A stretch of DNA of 64,000 nucleotides from JBPYFK01 sp051984675 (GTDB lineage: Bacteria; Actinomycetota; Actinomycetes; Mycobacteriales; Pseudonocardiaceae), in NCBI GenBank assembly GCA_051984675.1, contig JBPYFK010000032.1, positions 1 through 64,000 of the forward strand. Direction: 5' to 3'. The stretch's first letter is position 1. Each line of letters starts with the position of its first letter. Below the pieces are notes generated by a model. That model saw nothing but the letters and a program-made list of their open reading frames with translations, had not been told where the DNA came from and did no database searches. The position numbers and the translations under genes were made by a program. Below, piece after piece: positions 32,754 through 41,678 of the stretch.

Positions 32754-35249
32754 CTACTTTCGCTGTTCCGGTCCCGCGGTGTCGGGATTCGCGGCCTCAT
32801 CGGCGTTGCGCGCGACAGCGACCACCGACGTCCCGTCACCGAGGTTCATCAGACGAACCCCCTTCGTCTGCCTGCCGGCTTTGCGCACCTCCTTGGCCGC
32901 GGTGCGAATGACCCCGCCAGTGGAGGTGATCGCGTAGAGCTCATCATCCAGATCGACGATGAGCGCCCCTACCAGCCTGCCACGCTTGTTGTCGTGCTGA
33001 ATGGTCAGCACTCCCTTACCGCCGCGGCCCTGAACCGGATAGTCGTCGATCGGCGTCCGTTTGGCGTAGCCACCGTCGGTCGCGACGAGCACGTACCGGT
33101 CCGGGCGGACCACACCGATGGCGAGCAGCTCGTCACCGTCGTTGAAGCGCATGCCCAGAACACCCGAGGTCGCACGGCCCATCGGGCGCAGCGCCTCGTC
33201 GGTGGCGTGGAACCGGATCGACTGCCCCTCGGCCGAGACCAGCAGCAGGTCGTCGTCCTCGGAGCACAGCACCGCCCCGACGAGCTCGTCCTCGTCCTTG
33301 AGGTTGATCCCGATAAGACCACCCGATCGGTTGGAATCGAAGTCGGTCAACCGCGACTTCTTCACCAATCCCTTCTGGGTGGCCAGCACGAGGTACGGCG
33401 CGGCGGTGTAGTCCTTGATCTGCATGACCTGCGCGATCTGCTCGTCCGGCTGGAAGGCGAGCAGGTTCGCCACGTGCTGACCGCGCGCGGTGCGGTTGGC
33501 CTCCGGCAACTCGTACGCCTTCGCCCGGTAGACCCGGCCCTTGTTGGTGAAGAACAGCATCCAGTCGTGCGTGGAGCACACGAAGAAGTGCGACACGATG
33601 TCGTCCTGCTTCAGCTGCGCGCCCTGCACGCCCTTACCGCCCCGCTTCTGCGCGCGGTACAGGTCCGTCCGGGTTCGCTTCGCATACCCCGTCCGGGTGA
33701 TGGTGACCACGACGTCCTCATCCGCGATGAGGTCCTCCATGGTGACCTCACCCTCGTACGGGATGATCTTCGTGCGCCGGTCCTGGCCGTACTTCTCGAC
33801 GATCTCCATGAGCTCGTCACGGATGATCTGGCGCTGCCGCTCCGGCTTGTCCAGGATGTCCTTGAGGTCCGCGATCTCGCGTTCGATCTCGGCCAGCTGA
33901 TCGACGATCTTCTGCCGTTCCATCGCGGCCAGCCGGCGCAGCTGCATCTCCAGGATCGCGTTCGCCTGGATCTCGTCCACGTCCAGCAGTTCGATCAGGC
34001 CGGTGCGCGCCTCGTCCACCGTCGGCGAGCGACGGATCAGGGCGATCACCTCATCGAGTGCATCGAGCGCCTTGACCAGACCGCGCAGGATGTGCGCGCG
34101 TTCTTCGGCCTTCCGTAGCCGGAACTTGGTGCGGCGGACGATGACCTCGATCTGGTGCTTGACGTAGAGCCGGATCACCTGGTCCAGCCGCAGGGTTCGG
34201 GGCACGCCCTCGACCAGCGCCAGCATGTTCACGCCGAAGGACTGCTGCAGCTGGGTGTGCTTGTACAGGTTGTTCAGCACGACCTTCGGGATCGCGTCCT
34301 TCTTCAACGAGATCACGATCCGCATCCCGCGCCGGCTGTTGGTCTCGTCGGCGATGTCGGAGATGCCGGAGATCTTGCCCTCGCGGTGCAGGTTCGCGAT
34401 GTTCTCGATCAGGTTATCCGGGTTCACCTGATAAGGGAGTTCGGTGACGACCAGGCTGTTCCGGCCCTTGCGGTCCTCCTCGACGTCCACGACCGCCCGC
34501 ATCCGAATCGAGCCGCGCCCGGTGCGGTAGGCGTCCTGAATCCCGGAGGTGCCCAGGACCAGGCCCCGGGTCGGGAAGTCCGGTCCTTTGATGCGCTGGA
34601 GCAGCGCCTCCATCAGTTCCTCGTCCGAGCACTCCGGGTTCTCCAGCGCCCAGACCACGCCGTCCGCGACCTCGCGCAGGTTGTGCGGCGGGATGTTCGT
34701 CGCCATCCCGACCGCGATCCCGCCACCGCCGTTGACCAGCAGGTTCGGGAACCGGGCGGGCAGAACGTCCGGCTCCTGGGTCCGCCCGTCGTAGTTGTCC
34801 GAGAAGTCGACGGTGTCCTCTTCGATGTCGGCGAGCATCTGCATCGCCAACGGGGCCAACCGGGACTCCGTGTACCGCATCGCGGCAGCCGGATCATTTC
34901 CGGGTGACCCGAAGTTCCCCTGACCGTCGATCAACGGGTGACGCATGGACCACGGCTGGGCGAGCCGCACGAGGGTGTCGTAGATCGCCGAGTCGCCGTG
35001 TGGGTGATAGTTACCCATCACGTCCCCGACCACGCGGGAGCATTTCACGTACCCGCGGTCCGGCCGGAAGCCAGAGTCGTACATCGAGTACAGCACGCGG
35101 CGGTGCACCGGCTTGAGGCCGTCACGCACATCCGGCAGCGCGCGAGCCACGATCACGCTCATCGCGTAATCGATGTAGGAGCGCTGCATCTCCTGCTGGA
35201 TGTCGACCGGCTCGATCCGGCCGCCTTCCGGGGGCAGGGTCTCGGTCAT
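32754..35249 (-). CDS. gyrA: DNA gyrase subunit A
   Basis: 831 residues, the usual length. The breakage-reunion domain has catalytic Tyr126 in AAAMRYTESRL, and the quinolone region reads HPHGDSAIYDTLVRLAQPWS. Ser87 and Asp91 occupy the positions of E. coli Ser83 and Asp87; mycobacteria have Ala at the first. GyrA boxes in the C-terminal beta-pinwheel include QKRGGKGVQG. The acidic tail is short. It forms the A2B2 gyrase with gyrB, 49 bases upstream on the same strand. Confidence 0.98.
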   Translation of the reverse strand: MTETLPPEGGRIEPVDIQQEMQRSYIDYAMSVIVARALPDVRDGLKPVHRRVLYSMYDSGFRPDRGYVKCSRVVGDVMGNYHPHGDSAIYDTLVRLAQPWSMRHPLIDGQGNFGSPGNDPAAAMRYTESRLAPLAMQMLADIEEDTVDFSDNYDGRTQEPDVLPARFPNLLVNGGGGIAVGMATNIPPHNLREVADGVVWALENPECSDEELMEALLQRIKGPDFPTRGLVLGTSGIQDAYRTGRGSIRMRAVVDVEEDRKGRNSLVVTELPYQVNPDNLIENIANLHREGKISGISDIADETNSRRGMRIVISLKKDAIPKVVLNNLYKHTQLQQSFGVNMLALVEGVPRTLRLDQVIRLYVKHQIEVIVRRTKFRLRKAEERAHILRGLVKALDALDEVIALIRRSPTVDEARTGLIELLDVDEIQANAILEMQLRRLAAMERQKIVDQLAEIEREIADLKDILDKPERQRQIIRDELMEIVEKYGQDRRTKIIPYEGEVTMEDLIADEDVVVTITRTGYAKRTRTDLYRAQKRGGKGVQGAQLKQDDIVSHFFVCSTHDWMLFFTNKGRVYRAKAYELPEANRTARGQHVANLLAFQPDEQIAQVMQIKDYTAAPYLVLATQKGLVKKSRLTDFDSNRSGGLIGINLKDEDELVGAVLCSEDDDLLLVSAEGQSIRFHATDEALRPMGRATSGVLGMRFNDGDELLAIGVVRPDRYVLVATDGGYAKRTPIDDYPVQGRGGKGVLTIQHDNKRGRLVGALIVDLDDELYAITSTGGVIRTAAKEVRKAGRQTKGVRLMNLGDGTSVVAVARNADEAANPDTAGPEQRK

Positions 35250-35298
35250 GCCTGTCCTTCTGGTTCGTCCGATGTGGATGGTCTAGGTGCGCTGCGGA

Positions 35299-37272
35299 TC
35301 AGACGTCGAGGAACCGGACGTCCTTGGCGTTGCGGGTGATGAACGAGCGTCGGGACTCGACGTCCTCACCCATCAGCACGCTGAAGAGCTCGTCCGCTGT
35401 CGCGGCGTCATCCAGGGTCACCTGAAGCAGCAACCGTGAGCTCGGATCCATCGTGGTTTCCCACAGCTCGTCGGCGTTCATCTCGCCGAGACCCTTGTAC
35501 CGCTGGATGCCCTCTTCCTTGGGCAGCTTCTTGCCTTCGGCGGCGCCCTGCTCCAGCAGCGCATCCCGCTCGCGGTCGCTGTAGGCGTACTGCGGCTCGG
35601 AGCGCGGCCACTTGATCTTGTACAGCGGGGGCTGTGCCAGGAACACGTGGCCGTTCTCGATCAGCGGGCGCATGAACCGGAACAGCAGTGTCAGCAGCAG
35701 GGTGCGAATGTGCTGCCCGTCCACGTCGGCGTCCGCCATGATGACGACCTTGTGGTACCGCAGCTTGGATAGGTCGAACTCGTCGTGGATGCCGGTACCC
35801 AGCGCCGTGATGATCGACTGAACCTCGTTGTTCTTGAGGACCTTGTCGATCCGGGACTTCTCGACGTTGATGATCTTGCCTCGGATCGGCAGGATCGCCT
35901 GGAACTGCGACTCCCGACCTTCCTTCGCGGAGCCACCGGCCGAGTCACCCTCCACGACGTACAGCTCGCACTCGTCCGGCTGGTTGGACTGGCAGTCCTT
36001 GAGCTTGCCGGGCAGGCCACCGATGTCCATCGCGCTCTTGCGCCGCACCAGCTCCTTGGCCTTGCGCGCGGCCACCCGAGCCTGTGCCGAGGACACCGCC
36101 TTGTTGACGATCACCTTCGCCTCGGCGGGGTTGCGCTCGAACCAGTCCGACAGCCACTCGAAGCAGGCGGTCTGCACGAACGACTTGACCTCGGTGTTGC
36201 CCAGCTTCGTCTTGGTCTGCCCCTCGAACTGCGGCTCGGACACCTTCACCGACACGATCGCCGCGAGCCCTTCCCGCACATCGTCACCGGTGAGGCTGCC
36301 GTCCTTGTCCTTGAGGAGCTTCTTGTCCTTGGCGTAGGTGTTGACCACGCGGGTCAGCGCCGAACGGAAGCCTTCCTCGTGGGTACCACCCTCGTGGGTG
36401 TTGATGGTGTTGGCGAAGGTGTAGACCGACTGGTTGTAGCCGGAGTTCCACTGCATGGCCACTTCCAGTTCGTGGCCACTACCGGACGCGTTGAACGCCA
36501 CCACCTTCCGGTGAATCGCTTCCTTGGTGGCGTTGATGTGCTTGACGAAGTCCTCCAGACCACCGGGGTAGTGGAAGGTCCGTTCGGTGGCGCGAGCGGT
36601 CTTGCCGGACGCGTCCTCCCCGCCTTCCTCCTCCTCGCCGGCCCGCTCGTCGCGCAGCACGATGGTCAGGCCCTTGTTGAGGAAGGCCATTTCCTGCAGC
36701 CGGCGAGACACCGTCTCTGCGTTGAAGCGGATGGTCTCGAAGACGTTCGGATCCGGCCAGAAGGTGGTCCTGGTACCGGTCCTCCTGGTGGCCTCACCCT
36801 TCTGCAGCGCGTGCACCGGCTTGGAGTCCTCGTAGCGCTGGCGCCACACACTGCCGTCGCGATGGATCTCCACTTCGAGCGCACTGGACAGGGCGTTCAC
36901 CACGGACACGCCCACGCCGTGCAGGCCGCCGGAGACGGCGTAGCTCTCACTGCTGAACTTGCCACCCGCGTGCAGCGTGGTCAGCACGACCTCCACCGCC
37001 GGGCGCTTCTCCACCGGGTGCGTGTCGACCGGGATTCCACGGCCGTCGTCGGTGACCTCGACACCCCCGTCAGCGAGCAACGTGACTTCCACCTTGCTGG
37101 CATGTCCTGCCATCGCCTCGTCGACCGAGTTGTCCACCACCTCCCAGACGAGGTGGTGCAAGCCGCGCTCACCGGTCGAGCCGATGTACATGCCCGGGCG
37201 CTTGCGAACAGCCTCTAGACCTTCGAGAACAGTGATCGATGAAGCGCTGTAGTCGTTCTTTTTCGCTGCCAC
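35299..37272 (-). CDS. gyrB: DNA gyrase subunit B
   Basis: 657 residues from the GTG at 37272 (MAAKKNDYSASSITVLEGLE), with GAGGAGAT about ten bases upstream; the longer frame to 37350 lacks such a site. The GHKL ATPase domain has DNSVDEAMAG, DDGRGIPVD and GLHGVGVSVVNALS. The TOPRIM domain has EGDSAGGSAK and MADADVDGQHIRTLLLTL. An acidic insert (EEEEGGEDASGK) lies in the transducer region. The RYKGLGEM motif binds GyrA. It is co-transcribed with gyrA. Confidence 0.98.
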   Translation of the reverse strand: MAAKKNDYSASSITVLEGLEAVRKRPGMYIGSTGERGLHHLVWEVVDNSVDEAMAGHASKVEVTLLADGGVEVTDDGRGIPVDTHPVEKRPAVEVVLTTLHAGGKFSSESYAVSGGLHGVGVSVVNALSSALEVEIHRDGSVWRQRYEDSKPVHALQKGEATRRTGTRTTFWPDPNVFETIRFNAETVSRRLQEMAFLNKGLTIVLRDERAGEEEEGGEDASGKTARATERTFHYPGGLEDFVKHINATKEAIHRKVVAFNASGSGHELEVAMQWNSGYNQSVYTFANTINTHEGGTHEEGFRSALTRVVNTYAKDKKLLKDKDGSLTGDDVREGLAAIVSVKVSEPQFEGQTKTKLGNTEVKSFVQTACFEWLSDWFERNPAEAKVIVNKAVSSAQARVAARKAKELVRRKSAMDIGGLPGKLKDCQSNQPDECELYVVEGDSAGGSAKEGRESQFQAILPIRGKIINVEKSRIDKVLKNNEVQSIITALGTGIHDEFDLSKLRYHKVVIMADADVDGQHIRTLLLTLLFRFMRPLIENGHVFLAQPPLYKIKWPRSEPQYAYSDRERDALLEQGAAEGKKLPKEEGIQRYKGLGEMNADELWETTMDPSSRLLLQVTLDDAATADELFSVLMGEDVESRRSFITRNAKDVRFLDV

Positions 37273-37659
37273 GGGCCTCGGTATCTCCTCAAGCCGACTG
37301 CTGTCTGCGCGGTATCCGGTGAAACGCCGCGGTCCGTTCACGGCGTACAAATACCCGGGTTCACCCCTGTCCCCCCGGTGTCAGGGCTGCCACTTGGCTG
37401 CTTGGCCTGCCGGGCAGAAGCCCTCGTTCGGATACCGTGACACCGGCCGGGTACGTCCCTGTCGGACATTCTACTGGTCCGACCCCTCAGAAGCGGGGCA
37501 AGGACACCCCTGACTTGCTCACAGAGCCACTGAATCGACCTCGGACACCATCGAAGCGCGGCGAGCGGGTGTCGAAAGCTCCTGCGGGGCGATCGGCGCT
37601 CGCGGAGATCTCCCCGCCCGGCACTGGCCGATTTTCGTGATTTGGATCACTTTATAGGC
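37273..37659. promoter_or_regulatory. gyrB upstream region
   Basis: About 390 bases between dciA and gyrB on the same strand. It should hold the gyrB promoter. No DnaA box, strong hairpin or small gene stood out. Confidence 0.4.
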
Positions 37660-38328
37660 TCAGCCGTAGGTGTCCCGAGGCCCCCTGCCTGGGACGTGCC
37701 GGGGTCCATGGCGCCAGCTCGGGGCCGCCGGCCCCTGCACCTTGATCTGACGGACCACCCCGTGGCCCACACCGTCGGCGATGCGCTTCAGTAACTGCCG
37801 TTGCAACAATCGCAACTGCGTGGCCCAGGCCGTGGAGTCCGCACGCACCATGAGCACACCGTCGTCCAGCGAAGTCGGGGTGGTGTGTTCGGCCACATCC
37901 GAGCCCACGAGGGTGGCCCACCTGCTGAACACGTGGCCACCGGCCAGCCGGTCGGACCAGCCGCGATCGGTCACCAGCCGGGAGGCGAGCCGACCCAGCG
38001 GCTGGGGGTCACGGTCGTCCGGTCGCGCTCCCGACCAGCCACGACGCCGCTGACCGCCGATCGTGGTCTTCCGCACGCGCCGGGTCGAACGCCCACGCGC
38101 CTGGGATCGTTGCTTGGCGGCTTCGAGTGCCGCCCTGGCCAGGTCCGATCCGCGCAGGTTCGACGCCGGATCGGGATCGGCCGCGCCCGTGTCGGTCGTG
38201 TCCTCGGCTGATGCCGTTGGGTTATCCACATCATCCACAGAGTTATCCCCAGATCCGGGGATAACAGCCGTATGTGTGTTCACAACGTGCTCGTCCGGTT
38301 CACCCGAATCACTGCGTTGTGTGGTCAT
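37660..38328 (-). CDS. dciA: DciA (DUF721) replicative-helicase-associated protein
   Basis: 222 residues. The N-terminal 80 residues are disordered and encode a DnaA-box cluster at DNA level. The KH-like DUF721 domain follows (about 110-205): RLASRLVTDRGWSDRLAGGH, WATLVGSDVAEHT, LMVRADSTAWATQLRLLQRQ. DciA is the ancestral loader or partner of DnaB helicase in bacteria without DnaC or DnaI. Its ATG overlaps the recF stop by four bases, giving the canonical recF-dciA-gyrB order. Confidence 0.93.
   Translation of the reverse strand: MTTQRSDSGEPDEHVVNTHTAVIPGSGDNSVDDVDNPTASAEDTTDTGAADPDPASNLRGSDLARAALEAAKQRSQARGRSTRRVRKTTIGGQRRRGWSGARPDDRDPQPLGRLASRLVTDRGWSDRLAGGHVFSRWATLVGSDVAEHTTPTSLDDGVLMVRADSTAWATQLRLLQRQLLKRIADGVGHGVVRQIKVQGPAAPSWRHGPRHVPGRGPRDTYG
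38222..38265. promoter_or_regulatory. DnaA-box cluster inside the 5' coding part of dciA
   Basis: Plus strand: TTATCCACA (38222-38230, perfect), TCATCCACA (38231-38239) and TTATCCCCA (38243-38251). Minus strand: TTATCCCCG (38257-38265). All lie within the disordered N-terminal codons of dciA. Confidence 0.65.
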
Positions 38329-39491
38329 GCCCGACGCACCTCACCCTCTCGGACGTCGTAGCGGGCACCGGTCAGCTCATCCGGTACGTCCTCCGCGACC
38401 GCGGCTGTGACCAGCACCTGCTCGGCCGGGGAGACCAGCTCGGCCAACCGCTGGCGACGCCAGCGGTCCAGCTCGGCGAAGACGTCGTCCAGAATCAACA
38501 CCGGTTCCGCGCCATCCTCTGCGAGCAGCCGGTACGAAGCCAGGCGCAACGCCAGCGCGAACGACCACGATTCACCGTGACTGGCGTAGCCCTTGGCCGG
38601 CGCGTCGCCGAGCACCAGTTCCAGATCGTCGCGATGCGGTCCGACCAGCGAAAACCCTCGCTCCAGCTCCTGCGGGCGCACCCGCTCAAGCTCTTCGAGC
38701 AGGGATTTCTCCAGGGAGTCGACCTCCGCCCGCGCTCCGCGCGTGGCGTCGTGAATGCCCTGGTCGCTGAGCGTGCTGCGGTAGTGCACGCGCGCCTGCC
38801 GGCCAGCAGGGGCCGTTCCCGGGTCGGCGGAGGCGACGGCCGAATACGCCTCGGCCACGTGCGGTGCGAGATCGTCGACCAGGTCGAGCCGACCGGCCAG
38901 CAGCTGCGCACCGCAGCGCGCGAGATGGCCGTCCCAGACCTCCAGTGTCCGCAGGTCGGGCGAGGTGGACCCGCCCCTGCGCGCCCCGGCCGCCGACTTC
39001 AGCAGCGCACTGCGCTGCTTGAGCACCCGGTCGTAGTCGGTACGCAGCCCCGCGTACTTGGGCGACTGGCTGACCAGCAGGTCGTCCAGGAACCGCCGAC
39101 GCTCCCCGGGATCGCCCCTGACCAGCGCAAGGTCCTCCGGGGCGAACAGGACCGTGCGCAGGATGCCGAGCACGTCGCGGGGCTTGGCCGGGCCCCGGTT
39201 GATCCTGGCCCGGTTCGCCTTGCCCGGCGAGATCTCCAGCTCCACCAGAAGCTCCCGACCAGCGTTCACGACCGCCGCGCGGACGATCGCCCGGGACGCT
39301 CCGTGCCGCACCAGCGGAGCGTCAGTGGCGACCCGATGGGAGCCGAGGGTGGCGACGTACCCGACGGCTTCCACCAGGTTGGTCTTGCCCTGCCCATTGG
39401 CGCCGACCAGCACGTTCGGCCCCGTCTCGAACGTGACGTCGGCCTGCGGCCACGACCGGAAGTCGGTCACTTGCAGATGACGGACGTACAC
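38325..39491 (-). CDS. recF: RecF, DNA repair and replication SMC-like ATPase
   Basis: 388 residues, GTG start (MYVRHLQVTDFRSWPQADVT). Walker A is GANGQGKTNLVEAV; the signature motif region is FSLVGPHRDDLEL; Walker B is PVLILDDVFAELD. RecF loads RecA at gaps with RecO and RecR. It overlaps dciA by four bases and is 96 bases from the gnd-like gene. Confidence 0.97.
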   Translation of the reverse strand: MYVRHLQVTDFRSWPQADVTFETGPNVLVGANGQGKTNLVEAVGYVATLGSHRVATDAPLVRHGASRAIVRAAVVNAGRELLVELEISPGKANRARINRGPAKPRDVLGILRTVLFAPEDLALVRGDPGERRRFLDDLLVSQSPKYAGLRTDYDRVLKQRSALLKSAAGARRGGSTSPDLRTLEVWDGHLARCGAQLLAGRLDLVDDLAPHVAEAYSAVASADPGTAPAGRQARVHYRSTLSDQGIHDATRGARAEVDSLEKSLLEELERVRPQELERGFSLVGPHRDDLELVLGDAPAKGYASHGESWSFALALRLASYRLLAEDGAEPVLILDDVFAELDRWRRQRLAELVSPAEQVLVTAAVAEDVPDELTGARYDVREGEVRRA

Positions 39492-39587
39492 GGCGGTCCA
39501 ACCTAGTTCGTCTGGCCGGGCCAGTCCCGGTAGTGCCTACAAAGATGCTGGTCGCGGTGCCTGCGCAGGGGAGACGCCAGCGCTGTC

Positions 39588-40478
39588 TCAGTCGGTACCG
39601 GCGGTGTGCACGGCGTGGCCGCCGAACTGGTTCCGTAACGCCGCCACGGCCTTCATCGCCGGCGAGTCCTGCTGCCGCGAAGCGAACCGGGCGAACAGCG
39701 CCGCCGTGATCACCGGCGTGGGGACGGCGTTGTTGATCGACTCCTCCACGGTCCAGCGACCCTCGCCGGAGTCGTCCACGTAGCCTTCCAGCCGCTCCAG
39801 CTCCGGGTCCTCCTCCAGCGCTCGGACCAGCAGATCCAGCAGCCACGACCGCACGACCGTGCCCCGGCTCCACGCCTTGATCGCCGCCGGCACGTCGGTG
39901 ACCACCTCCGACGCGGCCAGCAGCTCGAAACCCTCGGCGTAGGCCTGCATCAGGCCGTACTCGATGCCGTTGTGCACCATCTTCGCGTAGTGGCCGGCAC
40001 CCACCGGCCCGACGTGCGCGAAGCCCTCGTCGCGCGGACCCTCCGGGCGCAGAGCGTCGAAGATCGGCAGCGCACGCTCCACGTCCTGCGCGTCGCCGCC
40101 GGCCATCAGCCCGTAGCCGTACTCCGCGCCCCACACCCCGCCGGACACGCCGACGTCCACGTAGTGGATCTCGCGTTCGGCGAGGAGGGCGGCGTTGGCC
40201 TGGTCGTCGGTGAACTTGGAGTTCCCGCCCTCGATCACCAGGTCGCCCGGGGACAAGTGCTGGGCCAGTTGCTCGATCGTCTGCCTGGTCGGGTCGCCGT
40301 GCGGGACCATGACCCACACGATTCGCGGGGCCTGCAGTTTGCCCACCAGGTCGGTGATGGACGTGACGTCGCTGACGTCCGGGTTGCGGTCGTAGCCCAC
40401 GACGTCGTGGCCCGCGGCGCGGAGCCGCTCACGCATGTTGAAGCCCATTCGGCCGAGGCCGACAAGTCCGAGTCGCAC
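39588..40478 (-). CDS. gnd: 6-phosphogluconate dehydrogenase, decarboxylating, short form
   Basis: 296 residues, GTG start after GAGGAG. NADP-binding N-terminus MRLGLVGLGRMGFNMRERL; GGNSKFTDD; VGVSGGVWGAEYG; the catalytic Lys region is GHYAKMVHNGIEYG. It is the short YqeC/GntZ-type enzyme, not the 470-residue form. It converts 6-phosphogluconate to ribulose-5-phosphate with NADPH or NADH. Its place between dnaN and recF is conserved in actinobacteria. Confidence 0.94.
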   Translation of the reverse strand: MRLGLVGLGRMGFNMRERLRAAGHDVVGYDRNPDVSDVTSITDLVGKLQAPRIVWVMVPHGDPTRQTIEQLAQHLSPGDLVIEGGNSKFTDDQANAALLAEREIHYVDVGVSGGVWGAEYGYGLMAGGDAQDVERALPIFDALRPEGPRDEGFAHVGPVGAGHYAKMVHNGIEYGLMQAYAEGFELLAASEVVTDVPAAIKAWSRGTVVRSWLLDLLVRALEEDPELERLEGYVDDSGEGRWTVEESINNAVPTPVITAALFARFASRQQDSPAMKAVAALRNQFGGHAVHTAGTD

Positions 40479-40553
40479 CGGAACTCTCCTCGCAAAGACG
40501 CTGGTCGCCGCCGGGCGGCGAGGCCGGGTGAGATCACCGGCCGACTCCCGCGA

Positions 40554-41678
40554 TCAACCGGGAAGTCGCACCGGCATGAGCAGATAGAGGTAGCCACCTA
40601 CCACCTCTCCATCTTCCCCGACCGGCTTGATCAGCGCGGGCCTGCTGGGTGTGGTGAACAGCATCTGCGCGCGATCGGTCTTCAGCGCGCCCAAGCCGTC
40701 CAGCAGGTAGTTCGGGTTGAACGCGATCGTCACCGGCTCGCCGACCAGTTCGATGGGCAGTTCCTCCTCGGCGCTGCCCTCGTCGTCGCCACCGGCGGTG
40801 AGCCGCAGGCCGGCGTCGCCGAACTCCAGCCGCACCTGCGTGCCGCGTTCGGCAACCAGCGACACTCGCTTGATCGCCTCGACCAGCGGTCCCACGTCGA
40901 CGACCGCGGTCGAGCTGCTCTCCGACGGCAGCAGCTGGCGATACTTCGGGAACTCGGCATCCAGCAGCCGGCTGGTCGTGCGTCGGCCGTTGCCGGAAAG
41001 ACCGAGCAGGCCGTCACCGGAAGCGAGCGAGATCTCGACCTTGCTACCGGAACCGCCGAGGGTCTTGGCGGAGTCGGCGAGTGTGCGGGCCGGGACCAGC
41101 ACGGCGGTGTCGTCGACGGTGCCGCTGGGCTCCCAGGCGAACTCGCGCATGGCCAACCGGAACCGGTCGGTGGCGACCATGGTCAGCTGGTCGGAGTTGA
41201 TCTCCACCCGGACGCCGGTGAGCATCGGCAGGGTGTCGTCCTTGCCGGCGGCCACCGCGACCTGGGCGACCGCCTCGCTGAACACCTCGCCGGGCACCGA
41301 GCCGGCGTGCTCAGGCATGTCGGGAAGCTCCGGGTAGTCCTCGACCGGCATGGTCGGCAGGCTGAAGCGCGAGTTGCCGCAGGTGATCGTGACGCGGGAG
41401 CCGTCCACGACGAGTTCGACCGGCCGTTGCGGCAGCGCCTTGGTGATATCCGCCAGCAGCCGGCCGGACACCAGCGTGCGACCGGTCGCGTCGATGGTCG
41501 CCGGAACGGTGACCTGCGCGGAGACCTCGTAGTCGAACCCGGAGATGGTCAGCGCCTCCCCGGAGGACGCGTCGAGAAGGACTCCGCCCAGGACGGGCAC
41601 TGGCGGGCGCGACGGCAGGCTGCGCGCAACCCAGGCAACGGCATCGGCAAGACCGTCACGTTCCACGCGGATCTTCAT
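40554..41678 (-). CDS. dnaN: DNA polymerase III beta sliding clamp
   Basis: 374 residues from the ATG at 41678 (MKIRVERDGLADAVAWVARS), with AAAGGA five bases upstream. The three clamp domains are present, and the C-terminus ends YLYLLMPVRLPG, the conserved MPMR-like hydrophobic-pocket segment. It tethers the polymerase to DNA. The upstream region to dnaA is oriC. Confidence 0.98.
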   Translation of the reverse strand: MKIRVERDGLADAVAWVARSLPSRPPVPVLGGVLLDASSGEALTISGFDYEVSAQVTVPATIDATGRTLVSGRLLADITKALPQRPVELVVDGSRVTITCGNSRFSLPTMPVEDYPELPDMPEHAGSVPGEVFSEAVAQVAVAAGKDDTLPMLTGVRVEINSDQLTMVATDRFRLAMREFAWEPSGTVDDTAVLVPARTLADSAKTLGGSGSKVEISLASGDGLLGLSGNGRRTTSRLLDAEFPKYRQLLPSESSSTAVVDVGPLVEAIKRVSLVAERGTQVRLEFGDAGLRLTAGGDDEGSAEEELPIELVGEPVTIAFNPNYLLDGLGALKTDRAQMLFTTPSRPALIKPVGEDGEVVGGYLYLLMPVRLPG

